Shown: positions 24,864-33,039 of the stretch, piece after piece | How the letters are laid out: each line of letters starts with the position of its first letter | Position numbering within the stretch: the stretch's first letter is position 1 | NCBI GenBank assembly: GCA_038527215.1 | Contig: JBCBGC010000080.1 | Location: forward strand, 1-37,077 | Length of the DNA: 37,077 nt | Direction: 5' to 3' | Source of the DNA: JAWPMV01 sp038527215 | Lineage (GTDB): Bacteria > Bacteroidota > Bacteroidia > J057 | Notes under the pieces: model-generated | Told to the model about the DNA's origin: nothing | The model's input: the letters and a program-made list of their open reading frames with translations, nothing else | The model's database searches: none | Position numbers and translations under genes: made by a program

Positions 24864-25664
24864 ATGAAACAGTGCATGTCTTTATTGCTGGGCTTCCTGC
24901 TCCTGGGAACTGGGCAATTTCTCTACGGTCAGCAGATAAAAGCCAATGGATGGCAATTCTCCAGTGCTTCCTTGAAGCTACAAGGTCAGGCGGACGTTTA
25001 TACTTCCTTGAAATTACCGGTGATGCTCGGCCAAATGACTAACCCAGAGATGGGGAATTTTGGGCTGACAGGAACCGAACAAAAAAGCTTTTACAGCCCT
25101 AGTATTCAGGGGCCGGTATTTAGCCTGAACCTGGCTTTCAATCCGACTCGTAACGGGGTATTACAGACGCAGCGGGAAATCCGTTTTGGGTTGCAATATG
25201 CCCCTGAACGCGAAGGCATGGTTACCTATGAAACGGAAACGGATCTGGGGCAGACTACTCAGGTTTCTGAGTATACCTACTGTCTGATGCAGGACGAGTT
25301 AGGGGCTTCGGTAGATTACCTCTTCCATACGCGCCGCGTGCTGGGCTTTTCTGCCTTTGTGGGGGTAGGTACCTCTACGGGCGTAACCCTGATGAATGAT
25401 ATGCTCCTCATGACGCATACCGGTTTCCGGAACAATGGGTCTTGGAGCATGGATGAAGTGGAATCTACCCAGGAGGTATTGGATGCCCGCACCAATATTT
25501 TTCAGCGGGTATACATGCCGGTAGGGGTGAGAGCCCGTATCCTTGGCTTCACCCTGTATCTGGAAGGTCAAGTAGGCTCTGGTTTGGCTTATGCGGTAGG
25601 TGATCGCATCAATCCCATCGCGGTTTCTGCTTCCTTCGGTGGAGGCATCGGCTGGAGCTTCTAA
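24864..25664 (+). CDS. Secreted barrel-like protein of unknown function
   Basis: 266 residues with a signal peptide (cleavage expected after FLYGQ). The rest alternates hydrophobic and polar residues with many Gly and aromatic positions (REIRFGLQYAPE, LGFSAFVGVG, FTLYLEGQVGSGLAY) and ends in FGGGIGWSF, a terminal Phe typical of outer-membrane barrels. It is too short for a porin of the TonB type and fits a small 8-10 strand barrel. It lies 52 bp after the hypothetical lipoprotein and is the last gene before the first hairpin array, which may terminate its transcript. Confidence 0.7.
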   Translation: MKQCMSLLLGFLLLGTGQFLYGQQIKANGWQFSSASLKLQGQADVYTSLKLPVMLGQMTNPEMGNFGLTGTEQKSFYSPSIQGPVFSLNLAFNPTRNGVLQTQREIRFGLQYAPEREGMVTYETETDLGQTTQVSEYTYCLMQDELGASVDYLFHTRRVLGFSAFVGVGTSTGVTLMNDMLLMTHTGFRNNGSWSMDEVESTQEVLDARTNIFQRVYMPVGVRARILGFTLYLEGQVGSGLAYAVGDRINPIAVSASFGGGIGWSF

Positions 25665-25684
25665 GGCACCCTAATTTTAGAGCG

Positions 25685-25948
25685 GCCACGAATTTTCGAA
25701 TGAAAGACGAATAGCTATTGATTGGTCTTTAATTCGTGCATTCGTGGCCTTTTTTTAATTTTAGCCACGAATTTTCGAATTAAGGACGAATGGTTTTTGA
25801 TTGGTCTTTTATTTGTGCATTCATGGCCCTTTTTAATTATAGCCACGAATTATCGAATGAGGGACGAATAGCTATTGATTAGTCTTTAATTCGTGTATTC
25901 GTGGCCCTTTTTAATTATAGCCACGAATTATCGAATGAGGGACGAATA
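25685..25948 (+). repeat. 64-bp hairpin repeat array 1 (three units plus a half unit)
   Basis: Full units at 25685-25748, 25764-25827 and 25842-25905 are each exactly 64 bp, separated by 14-15 bp of T/A-rich spacer. Each begins GCCACGAAT and ends in its complement ATTCGTGGC (one base off in the second). Inside are a second pairing block (CGAAT with ATTCG) and a third (GAC-AAT with ATT-GTC) around a loop of about 8 bases. A fourth unit at 25920-25948 stops after 29 bases, near the centre of symmetry, 12 bp before the end of the GxxExxY gene. The spacers start with C and T runs, so on the plus strand each unit looks like a terminator. Confidence 0.95.
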
Positions 25949-25960
25949 ATTGTGGGGTTG

Positions 25961-26335
25961 CTATAAAATAATCCGCTTCGTTTGGAGGCTCGGTTTGCCA
26001 AAATTTACAATGAGCGCTAATGGATTTCCGGAGGCTCTTAAATAGTTCATGGCCTGGGCGATAAATGCCTCTGAAATTCCTGATACGCCTTTTATTTCGA
26101 GTATGATGCTGTCGTACACCACAAAATCTGCAAAGAAATGATGAGGTAACACAGTTCCTTTATAGTAAACATCATACCGCTTTTCTCTTTCAAAAGGGAT
26201 ATTTGCTCGATAAAACTCCCATTCCAAGGCATCCTTGTACACAATCTCTAAAAATCCTGCTCCCAACTGATTATGGACTTCCATGCAAAGGCCAATGATT
26301 TTATAGCTTTTCTCTGGGTAAATAAGATCTGTCAT
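25961..26335 (-). CDS. GxxExxY family protein, PD-(D/E)XK nuclease-like
   Basis: 124 residues. The family-naming motif is G27-F-L-E30-I-V-Y33, preceded by H-N-Q-L-G. A complete PD-(D/E)XK-type triad is visible: Asp70 in FFADFVV, then Glu80 and Lys82 in LEIKG. The length is typical of GxxExxY proteins, whose function is not established. The protein should be cytoplasmic. The gene lies between hairpin arrays 1 and 2. Its 3' end is 12 bp from a half repeat unit, and TTGCTATA occurs at both ends (25958-25965 and 26351-26358). This layout suggests a link between the protein and the repeats, for example binding or cutting the hairpins; that is inference. The start is the ATG at 26335; no strong ribosome site is seen. 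Confidence 0.9.
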   Translation of the reverse strand: MTDLIYPEKSYKIIGLCMEVHNQLGAGFLEIVYKDALEWEFYRANIPFEREKRYDVYYKGTVLPHHFFADFVVYDSIILEIKGVSGISEAFIAQAMNYLRASGNPLALIVNFGKPSLQTKRIIL

Positions 26336-26448
26336 AGCAAAAGGGATAAATTGCTATACAGAGGAACAATTGGAGAATTAATGAGGGGGTTGAAAAGTAA
26401 TTTTCTTTTTTCCTTTTGTCAACATTTAGCTGCCATTTTTATATGATA

Positions 26449-26748
26449 GCCACAAATTATCGAATGAAAGACGAATAGCTATTGATTCGTCCCTAATTCG
26501 CGCATTCGTGGCCTCTTTTATGGGATAGCCACAAATTATCGAATGAAAGACGAATAGCTATTGATTGGTCCCTAATTCGAGCATTCGTGGCCTCTTTTAT
26601 GGTTAGCCACGAATTTTCGAATTAAAGACGAATAGCTATTGATTAGTCCCTAATTCGAGCATTCGTGGCCTTTTTTATAGGATAGCCACGAATTTTCGAA
26701 TGAAAGACGAATAGCTATTGATTAGTCCCTAATTCGCGCATTCGTGGC
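26449..26748 (+). repeat. 64-bp hairpin repeat array 2 (four units)
   Basis: Units lie at 26449-26512, 26528-26591, 26606-26669 and 26685-26748, each exactly 64 bp with 14-15 bp spacers, in the same orientation as array 1. All keep the inner palindrome AATAGCTATT. The first two start GCCACAAAT, and the first has ATTCGTC where others have ATTAGTC or ATTGGTC, which gives a fully paired 7-bp inner stem. The array lies upstream of the GxxExxY start; the 113 bp between them (26336-26448) contain no gene. Confidence 0.95.
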
Positions 26749-26763
26749 TTTCTCAATTCCCCA

Positions 26764-26796
26764 CAAAAAAAGCCCTGGCAGCATCACTACCAGGGC
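26764..26796 (-). terminator. Rho-independent terminator of the small basic secreted protein gene
   Basis: Read leftward, GCCCTGG and CCAGGGC form a perfect 7-bp stem around an 11-base loop and are followed by seven T. It ends 21 bp beyond the stop codon of the gene at 26818-27207 and just before array 2. Confidence 0.85.
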
Positions 26797-26817
26797 CGAA
26801 GTAAAAACTTAGGAAAA

Positions 26818-27207
26818 TTATTTTTTCTTCCGGGCTTGCCGGTCATGTTTTTCTTCACGAATCAGCTCATTGGCTTTGAGCTGTTCTTCCTTGATGCGGG
26901 CTCTTTCCTTATCGGTGACTTTCCCGTCCTTTTTGGCTTTCTTTTTCAGCCGCTGAATCTTGAGCTGCTGCTTTTGCAGGGTAAAAGACTCCTTGCGCGT
27001 CAGCTCTCCAGACTGCTTGCCGGTTTTGATCCGGACCTGCTGAGAAAACTGCTTGGCGGTAACGCCAGGGGTCATTCTCTGCATGAATTCAGGCTTTTTG
27101 ATCTCCGGTAAGGTGATGTCCGGGGTTTTGAGGGTCCGCTTTTGGGCGGACAGACTTCCCAGGCCGAAAAGCATGATCAGGCTGAGAATAAAAGTTGAAC
27201 GCTTCAT
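26818..27207 (-). CDS. Small secreted basic protein
   Basis: 129 residues with a signal peptide (about 1-21, ending SLSAQ). The mature part is very basic and helical. Two related segments are visible: SGELTRKES followed by LQKQQLKIQRLKKKAK, then DGKVTDKERARI followed by KANELIREEKHD. The spacing of the acidic G-x-L/V-T turns suggests a repeated helix-turn unit. Similar short exported proteins with G-x-x-x-x-G-E-L-T and D-G-x-V-T-x-x-E-R-A-R-I occur in many Gram-negative bacteria, without a defined function that I know of. It is a single-gene unit with its own terminator. Confidence 0.75.
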   Translation of the reverse strand: MKRSTFILSLIMLFGLGSLSAQKRTLKTPDITLPEIKKPEFMQRMTPGVTAKQFSQQVRIKTGKQSGELTRKESFTLQKQQLKIQRLKKKAKKDGKVTDKERARIKEEQLKANELIREEKHDRQARKKK

Positions 27208-27535
27208 GTTTAAGTTGTTTGTTGATGATGTGCGTAAAAGACCTAATCAGGCGGTCGTAGTTGCACCGTTCATCATAAAAAAAACCTCCCTGAGGCCCTT
27301 ATTTCAGGCTATGAGTGACCTTCAGCCTGAGCGTCGTCTTAAAAGCGAATGTTCTTTACGATGGGACATCGACGTAAGGACTTGTTACAGCAGTGAAGGC
27401 TTGCTCATCTGAACATTCTTAACCTCAAACGCTCAAACAGCCACTAATTTTAGAGCAAGAATTTGATCACGGTCCCTCCCATGCAGGAGGGACCTCTTTG
27501 TTTGGGGGCTAGGGGGGAATGCGTATCTTCCCATC
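27208..27535. other. Intergenic region with a 9-bp hairpin
   Basis: The region separates divergent genes. GGTCCCTCC (27471-27479) and GGAGGGACC (27486-27494) form a perfect stem with a 6-base loop, followed by TCTTTGTTT, 42 bp before the SDR start. It looks like a terminator or a transcript-leader structure, but no plus-strand gene upstream of it is supported. Open frames across 27053-27412 show no protein-like features. Confidence 0.5.
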
Positions 27536-28357
27536 ATGCAAAAAACCATCCTCATCACTGGAGCCAGCTCCGGAATTGGTCGCCTGACGGCCCGATTGTT
27601 CGCGGAGCAAGGCTGGCAAGTCGCAGCGACCATGCGTAAGCTCGAAAAAGCGGGAGTACTGGCCGATCTGGACAATGTCCATCTCTTTGAGTTGGATGTC
27701 AGTGATTTTGCTTCTGTTCAGCAAGCGGTGGCAGCCTGTGTGACACAACTGGGCCAGATAGATGTAGTCGTGAATAATGCGGGCTTTGGGGTGTATGGCC
27801 CCGTGGAACTAGCCAAGCCTGAAGAGATCGACCGCCAATATGATGTCAATGTCAAAGGGGTGATTCGGGTTATGCAGGCGGTCTTGCCGCATTTTCGGCA
27901 GCGTGGGGAAGGGCTTTTTATCCAAATATCCTCCATCGCAGGTTTGTTGAGTTATCCATTGGGAGCGCTCTATAATTCTAGTAAGTGGGCGCTGGAAGGG
28001 CTGACCGAAGGCATGTACTTTGAGTTACGTCCGCTAGGGGTGCGGGTCAAATTGGTGGAGCCTGGCGGCTTTGCCACGAACTTTCAGCAGGTGGGGCTGG
28101 TGTGGACGGAGCATGCTGAGATCTCGGATTATCAGGGGATGATAGCGCAGGTGAAAGCACGCCGGACGGCGGCCCAACCTAACCTGCCTGACCCCATTGC
28201 AGTGGCGGAAAAAATCTTGGAAGCTGCTTTGGACGAGGGCGAAAGGCTGCGTTATTTGGTGGGGGATGATGCGGAAAAAATGGCGGCCCGCCGAGCTGAA
28301 ATCGGAGCCGAAGCCTTTATTCAGGAAATGTACCAATCAGTAAAGGCAAAGGAATAG
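27536..28357 (+). CDS. Classical short-chain dehydrogenase/reductase
   Basis: 273 residues with a Rossmann fold. TGASSGIG (8-15) binds the dinucleotide, NNAG stabilises the fold, and Ser133, Tyr146 and Lys150 (YNSSK) form the catalytic triad. Arg34 in TMRK, after the second strand, points to NADP(H). The EPGGFATNF segment is typical of the SDR subgroup often annotated as oxidoreductases acting on hydroxy- or keto-groups of unknown substrates. It is cytoplasmic and transcribed alone; hairpin array 3 begins 10 bp after its stop codon and may terminate its message. Confidence 0.92.
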   Translation: MQKTILITGASSGIGRLTARLFAEQGWQVAATMRKLEKAGVLADLDNVHLFELDVSDFASVQQAVAACVTQLGQIDVVVNNAGFGVYGPVELAKPEEIDRQYDVNVKGVIRVMQAVLPHFRQRGEGLFIQISSIAGLLSYPLGALYNSSKWALEGLTEGMYFELRPLGVRVKLVEPGGFATNFQQVGLVWTEHAEISDYQGMIAQVKARRTAAQPNLPDPIAVAEKILEAALDEGERLRYLVGDDAEKMAARRAEIGAEAFIQEMYQSVKAKE

Positions 28358-28366
28358 GGAAGGAAA

Positions 28367-28667
28367 GCCACGAATGTTCGAATGAGGGACGAATAGCTGT
28401 TGATTGGTCTTTAATTCGAGCATTCGTGGCCCCAATAAATTTTTAGCCACGAATTTTCGAATGGAAGACGAATAGCTCCTGATTAGTCCCTAATTCGTGT
28501 ATTCGTGGCCCTTTTCATGGGATAGCCACGAATTTTCGAATGGAAGACGAATAGCTCCTGATTAGTCCCTAATTCGTGCATTCGTGGCCCTTTTCATGGG
28601 ATAGCCACGAATGTTCGAATGGAAGACGAATAGCGCCTGATTAGTCCTTAATTCGTGCATTCGTGGC
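28367..28667 (+). repeat. 64-bp hairpin repeat array 3 (four units)
   Basis: Units lie at 28367-28430, 28446-28509, 28525-28588 and 28604-28667, each exactly 64 bp with 15 bp spacers, in the same orientation as the other arrays. The last three form a subgroup with GAATGGAAGAC and a changed loop (AGCTCCTG or AGCGCCTG in place of AGCTATTG), so they expanded locally. The first unit resembles those of array 1 (GAGGGAC). The array fills the space between the SDR gene and the HEAT-like gene. Confidence 0.95.
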
Positions 28668-28704
28668 CCAACCTCAAAATTGCTTATGTTTAACATAAAA
28701 CCCC

Positions 28705-29232
28705 ATGGCAGATAGCATCGAGACTAGATTGACCGGCGGTCACCCCAATTCATTAGGAAATACCATCGAAGTAGTAGAAGATGTCCTGGCTCAACCCGCC
28801 TTATTCGATGAATTGTTCCATGGCTATTTCAGCGAGGACGAGGTGGTGCGTCTTCGCGTATCCAATGCCATGAAGCGGATTTGCAAGGCCAACCGTTCCC
28901 TCCTGCTTCCCTATATAGATCGTTTTCAGACGGACATCGCCGCCATTGACCAGGCTTCTACCCAATGGACCTTGGCTAGCCTTTTTTCCATGCTGGATAA
29001 AGACATGAGTCCTGCCCAGCTACAAAAAGCCCGGGAAATCGTGCAGCATAACCTGGCCACCCATGATGACTGGATCGTCCTCAATACCTCTATGGAAACC
29101 CTGGCTACCTGGGCCAAAAAGGACGAGGCACTCAAAGCCTGGCTCATGCCGCATTTAACCCGACTGAGTCAGGATAGCCGCAAATCCGTCAAGGGCAAAG
29201 CCACCAAATGGCTGGCTAAGCTCAATAAATAG
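28705..29232 (+). CDS. HEAT-repeat-like helical protein
   Basis: 175 residues, all helical by pattern, with units such as SEDEVVRLRVSNAMKRI, a tryptophan-centred WTLASLFSML, and WIVLNTSMETLATWAK that resemble HEAT/ARM repeats. There is no signal peptide or catalytic motif. Such proteins are usually binding scaffolds; no partner can be named. It follows hairpin array 3 and is convergent with the molybdopterin oxidoreductase gene, whose true stop lies only 10 bp past its own. Confidence 0.75.
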   Translation: MADSIETRLTGGHPNSLGNTIEVVEDVLAQPALFDELFHGYFSEDEVVRLRVSNAMKRICKANRSLLLPYIDRFQTDIAAIDQASTQWTLASLFSMLDKDMSPAQLQKAREIVQHNLATHDDWIVLNTSMETLATWAKKDEALKAWLMPHLTRLSQDSRKSVKGKATKWLAKLNK

Positions 29233-29242
29233 GCGCAGGTGC

Positions 29243-31564
29243 TTATACCGCCACCGTTTCGGTGATTTTCTCCAGCTTCGCCCTTACATTTTTGTGGAAA
29301 GGGGTCTTAGCCAAAGGATCACAATGATGGCGAAGGCATTGAGGTCATTGGAGCAGCGGCCANNNNNNNNNNTTGGCCGCTGCTCCAATGACCTCAATGC
29401 CTTCGCCATCATTGTACTGCAGCCCGTATCCGTGGGGCATAGAAATCGTCCCCGTCGGCACTTCGTCGGTTACTTTCACCATGATATCGATGGACCCACG
29501 GGAAGTCGCGCAGCGCACCTTGTCTCCCGATTCTACTCCTAAGGCCGCCGCATTATCCGGATGGATTTTTAAAGCGCCCTCCTTATCGGATTTCCGCCAT
29601 TCGGGATTCCGAAGGATGGTATTAGCATTATAAGTCCGGCGTTCCCCAGCAATCAGGTTAAAAGGATATTCGGCTTCGATGGCCATGCGTTCCTTAGCCT
29701 GTTCCGGTAGTCCATCCAGCCATTCCAGCAATTCGGGGATGTGCAGATGTACCTTTTTGTCCTTATGGCGGATGAGCTTCCAATGGTCTTTGATGTCATG
29801 TTTGCTGATGACCGTGCCAGAGGGGCTGTTCAGGATTTTGTTGAATAAAGCCTCCCCCAGCGCATAGCCTTTCCCGTTGAGCCTGGTACGGGCCACCTCC
29901 TTGGGATACTTCTTGGCGTATTGATGCGCGGCAAACCAGAGCACCGCCGCCGAATCCATGCCTTTAGGCAAAGCCTTGCCCAGGGTAGCCCGTAATACCT
30001 GAACCGAATATTTGGTCCACTGCGGCTTCATTTTTAGCGTCAGGCCCAGGGCCAGAGGGAAGAGCCTTAAAGAAGGAACTTTGCGATCTAGTTTGGCAAT
30101 GGCTTCCAGGACCGGGAAGCGTTTGGGAATTTCTCCCATGGCTTGCACCAGTCGTTGGTGGATTTCTGGTTCAGGAAGGGTGTTGGCCAGGGGCTCCACA
30201 AAAGGACTACGCAGGTGGAAGAAGTTGTCCGGGAACTCCAGGTTAAAGAAAGTGGCTTCTACTTTTTCAAACTGGGAAGACGCAGGTAGCACATAATCTG
30301 CCACCCGAGCGGTTTCCGTCATGGCCACATCAATCACCACCATCAAATCCAACTTTTTGTAGGCTTCCAACTGTGCGTGGATGTCGGCATAGGAAGAAAG
30401 AGGATTGGCACTTTCCACCATCAGCCCTCGCAAGCGCTTGGGGTGATCACTGTTGATTTCCGCCGGCAAAATATTCGGGGGAAAAAGCTTGCCGATGCCC
30501 CGCATTCCGGTTACCTGGGTCGTGATGCCACCTTGTTCTGGATCTTTGGAGTGGCCCACCAGGGGCAGGAGGAACGTGTGCAGGCAGTTGGTGCCTTCTT
30601 TGCCAAAGTTCCCGGTGATGAGGAAGATGAGGCGGGTTAAATACGCGTTCAGCGTACTGTTAAAACTCATTTCAATCCCCAGGTCTGAGCGGATGGCCAT
30701 GGTTTTGGCTTCATGGATACCTTTCGCTACCTGACGGATGGTCTCTTCAGGAACGCCGGCAATAGCTGCATATTCCCCGACCGGGATGTTCATGAAGTGA
30801 GGTTTGATGTCCTCGAAGCCAACTGTCCTTTGGGCTATAAATTCCTGGTCTTCCCAGCCTTCTTGTATAAGGACCGCCACCAAAGCTGCCAGCAGCCAGG
30901 CATCTTTCCCCGGTTTTACCTGCATGAAAATATCCGCTTTCCGAGCGGTTTCCGTTCTTCGTGGATCTATCACTACCATGGTCCGCTCCGGATCACGAGC
31001 CAGGTCGTTTACGGTAGGCCGTGCTTTGGGAATGCCGTGCGACTGCAAGGGATTGGTCCCGATAAAAAGCACATACTCGGCTTCCCCTACCGCTTCAGCA
31101 TAGTTGGTGTTTTGACGACCAAAGAGCCGGCCATGTACCCAAAAGTTGCCGGTTTTTTCCTGGGCTAGAGCGGAATAAAAATAAGGAGTATTACAGGCCG
31201 CTCTGGAACCTGAGCCATAAATACCGCCAAGATGATTGCCTTGTCCGCCACCGCCAGCATAGGCAATGGTCTCTCCTCCGTAAGTATCCCGAATGTGCAC
31301 CAGTTTATCCGCGATTTCCTGAATGGCGGTATCCCAGCTGATTTCTTCGAAGCTGCCATCCTCCCTTTTCCGCAAAGGAGAAGTCAGTCTTTTCTGGTCC
31401 TGATAATAGTTAAGACGGGTAGCTTTCTGGCAGATGTAGCCTTCGGAAACGGGGTGCGCTTTGTCCCCCAGGATTTTGCCGAATTCTCCGGTTTCGTTCA
31501 CCTGGATTTCAATACCACAGTTTTGGGAACAAAGGATGCAAGCGGTGGGATGGGTAGTAGCCAT
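29243..31564 (-). CDS. Molybdopterin-dependent oxidoreductase, interrupted by an assembly gap
   Basis: A DMSO-reductase-superfamily catalytic subunit starting at the ATG at 31564 (the upstream part of the frame lacks family sequence). Cys9, Cys12, Cys16 and Cys45 bind an N-terminal [4Fe-4S] cluster. The bis-MGD domains follow (VLFIGTNPLQSHGIPKARP, VVIDPRRTETA, a C-terminal GERRTYNANTILRNPEW segment). No Tat signal is seen, so it is probably cytoplasmic. The frame reaches the gap at 29372 as GIEVIGAAA. Beyond the gap the minus strand encodes CDPLAKTPFHKNV and a further 12 residues before the stop at 29243-29245, the family's expected C-terminus. A few residues (often N-x-L-T) are missing in between. 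No electron-transfer subunit is adjacent. The substrate is unknown. Confidence 0.85.
29321..29415. other. Assembly gap flanked by a 42-bp inverted copy
   Basis: Ten N occupy 29363-29372. The 42 bases left of the gap (29321-29362) are the exact reverse complement of 29374-29415. The right copy is in frame with the oxidoreductase; the left copy interrupts it. This is best explained as a hairpin-like read or scaffolding artefact in the left contig end. The frames that cross the gap on either strand are therefore not real. Confidence 0.9.
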
Positions 31565-31803
31565 AAGAAATAGGTATGCGTAGTCTTGAGGTCGGTGGCA
31601 GATCAAAAAGAAGCAAAGAAAACGGAAAGAAAAACCAATGCTACTTCGCTTAAATCCTGTCAGCGTCTTGGATACCAACCTCTTAGTTTGGAAAATTTAC
31701 GCATAAATATCTTTTCCTCATAGGGGAATCCCCATTTCGTTTTGTCTGTTGGGTAAGGAAAGCGCATGCTTTTCTGTGAACAAAACAGGGTTTTCGATCT
31801 CGT

Positions 31804-32340
31804 TTAACGAGTAGTCCGCGCCTTTTCGAGCATGTTCTCTATGAGGTCGCGGGCTTTTTCTTCCTTGAGTAAGGCATATTTTTTTAAGTCCTGATCCACT
31901 TCCCTGGCAATCTCTTGTTTCAACTGAGCATACGCAAGGCGCGCTGCTTCGTGGGTTCTCAGGTAGTCCCTTAAACGGAGGTGCCTTTCCAACTCCCGAC
32001 TATGAGGCGGGCAAGCGTAAAGGTGGTGAGGAATGTGGTCCAGAATAGTATGGGAGCCCCTTCCTTTGGGCCGCTTGAAGGCTTCCCTACCTGGAATGCC
32101 CTGATCCCCGTTGTGATAATATCCCAAAGTCTCCAAAGCCGATTTCAGCCCTTGAAAGGTTTTTTCGTCCGTATACACCAGGTCCATATCGATAATCGCC
32201 TTAGCGGCCAGACCTGGCACAGAAGTGCTACCGATGTGATGGAAATCCAGACAAAAAGCCTGAGTGGCTGGCCAAATAACAGACCGCAGGGTCTGAAAAT
32301 CTTCCGCCCATTGCGCTTTGTAGGCTTGAATCAGCATCAT
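31804..32340 (-). CDS. GrpB/UPF0157 family protein
   Basis: About 178 residues from the ATG at 32340, chosen because the family begins a few residues before the Y-x-x-x-W segment (here YKAQW) and because a longer frame would overlap the neighbouring gene. The family signature HHIGSTSVPGLAAK (about 34-48) is followed by Asp51 and Asp53, the nucleotidyltransferase-like G-S and D-x-D pattern. HTILDHIPHHLYACP and the helical C-terminus also fit. GrpB proteins have a nucleotidyltransferase fold, and their substrate is not settled. It is probably cotranscribed with the HExxH gene 44 bp upstream. Confidence 0.88.
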   Translation of the reverse strand: MMLIQAYKAQWAEDFQTLRSVIWPATQAFCLDFHHIGSTSVPGLAAKAIIDMDLVYTDEKTFQGLKSALETLGYYHNGDQGIPGREAFKRPKGRGSHTILDHIPHHLYACPPHSRELERHLRLRDYLRTHEAARLAYAQLKQEIAREVDQDLKKYALLKEEKARDLIENMLEKARTTR

Positions 32341-32384
32341 GAAAAAGGGGGTTTGTTCTCCCTTACGCGTCGAGGGAAGTTTGG

Positions 32385-32849
32385 TTAGCCACAGATGGTT
32401 TTTTCCATCTGTATAGCTTCTTGTTCCAAAGGCCCAAAGGGATAGCCTACTTCCAGGCATTCCCAGAGGTATTGTCGGAGAAAAGCTTCGGGGCTGCCAA
32501 ATCTTTCATATTGCATGGTATGGGTAAGTTCATGCACGATGAGGCGTCGTTTCTGCCATTGGTCAGCCCGGATAAAAATACCATAGCGAAAGCTAATACC
32601 CGCGGTTTGCGTGGAGACCAGATTAGCAAGTTGGGCTGCCGAACGCAAAACAGGATGGGTAGGCCGGGGAATTTCTTTGACCCGCATCAGGCGAACCTTG
32701 GAAATCTCTTTTACTCCCACCTCAAAAGCATCTATCTGCTGATCCGGGCTCAGCTCTACGCCATGTTGCAGAATATAAGCCTCTTGCTCTTCTACCCATC
32801 GGGAGACAAGCGGAAGGAGATGATCGAGCTGCTGCAACAGATGCGTCAT
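32385..32849 (-). CDS. HExxH putative metalloprotease
   Basis: About 154 residues from the ATG at 32849 (a GTG at 32915 would add 22 residues). The zinc motif is H106-E-L-T-H110, and a downstream glutamate (Glu133 or Glu142) may be the third ligand. No signal peptide is seen, so it is probably cytoplasmic. The region before the motif (FRYGIFIRADQWQKRRLIVHELTH) is like small uncharacterised zincin-type proteins of Bacteroidota and others. The catalytic role is inferred from the motif alone. It precedes the GrpB-family gene on the same strand. Confidence 0.72.
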   Translation of the reverse strand: MTHLLQQLDHLLPLVSRWVEEQEAYILQHGVELSPDQQIDAFEVGVKEISKVRLMRVKEIPRPTHPVLRSAAQLANLVSTQTAGISFRYGIFIRADQWQKRRLIVHELTHTMQYERFGSPEAFLRQYLWECLEVGYPFGPLEQEAIQMEKTICG

Positions 32850-33039
32850 GTAGGGATGATGTCCAGTAGGTTCGCCCGAAATTAGGGAAGAAAGCCCGGC
32901 TGGGCAAGCCTTCACGGTTGACCAGCCCTTTTATTCCTGATCGATCCCCCTTGCCTTCCAAGCCAACAGCTGAAGAAAAACTGGCCATAGGATGCACCCT
33001 TTGGATTTATCTTGGCACCCATCTAAGCCTCTGGGCAGA

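Noticed and set aside
27053..27412. 119-codon plus-strand frame
   Set aside because: It is partly antisense to the secreted basic protein and shows no recognisable features.
25685..28667. CRISPR array
   Set aside because: The repeated part is 64 bp and long-palindromic, the spacers are only 14-15 bp, T-rich and similar to each other, and no cas genes are present.
29294..29542. Small plus-strand gene across the N run
   Set aside because: It exists only because of the ten N and the inverted copy, and it runs antisense to the oxidoreductase.
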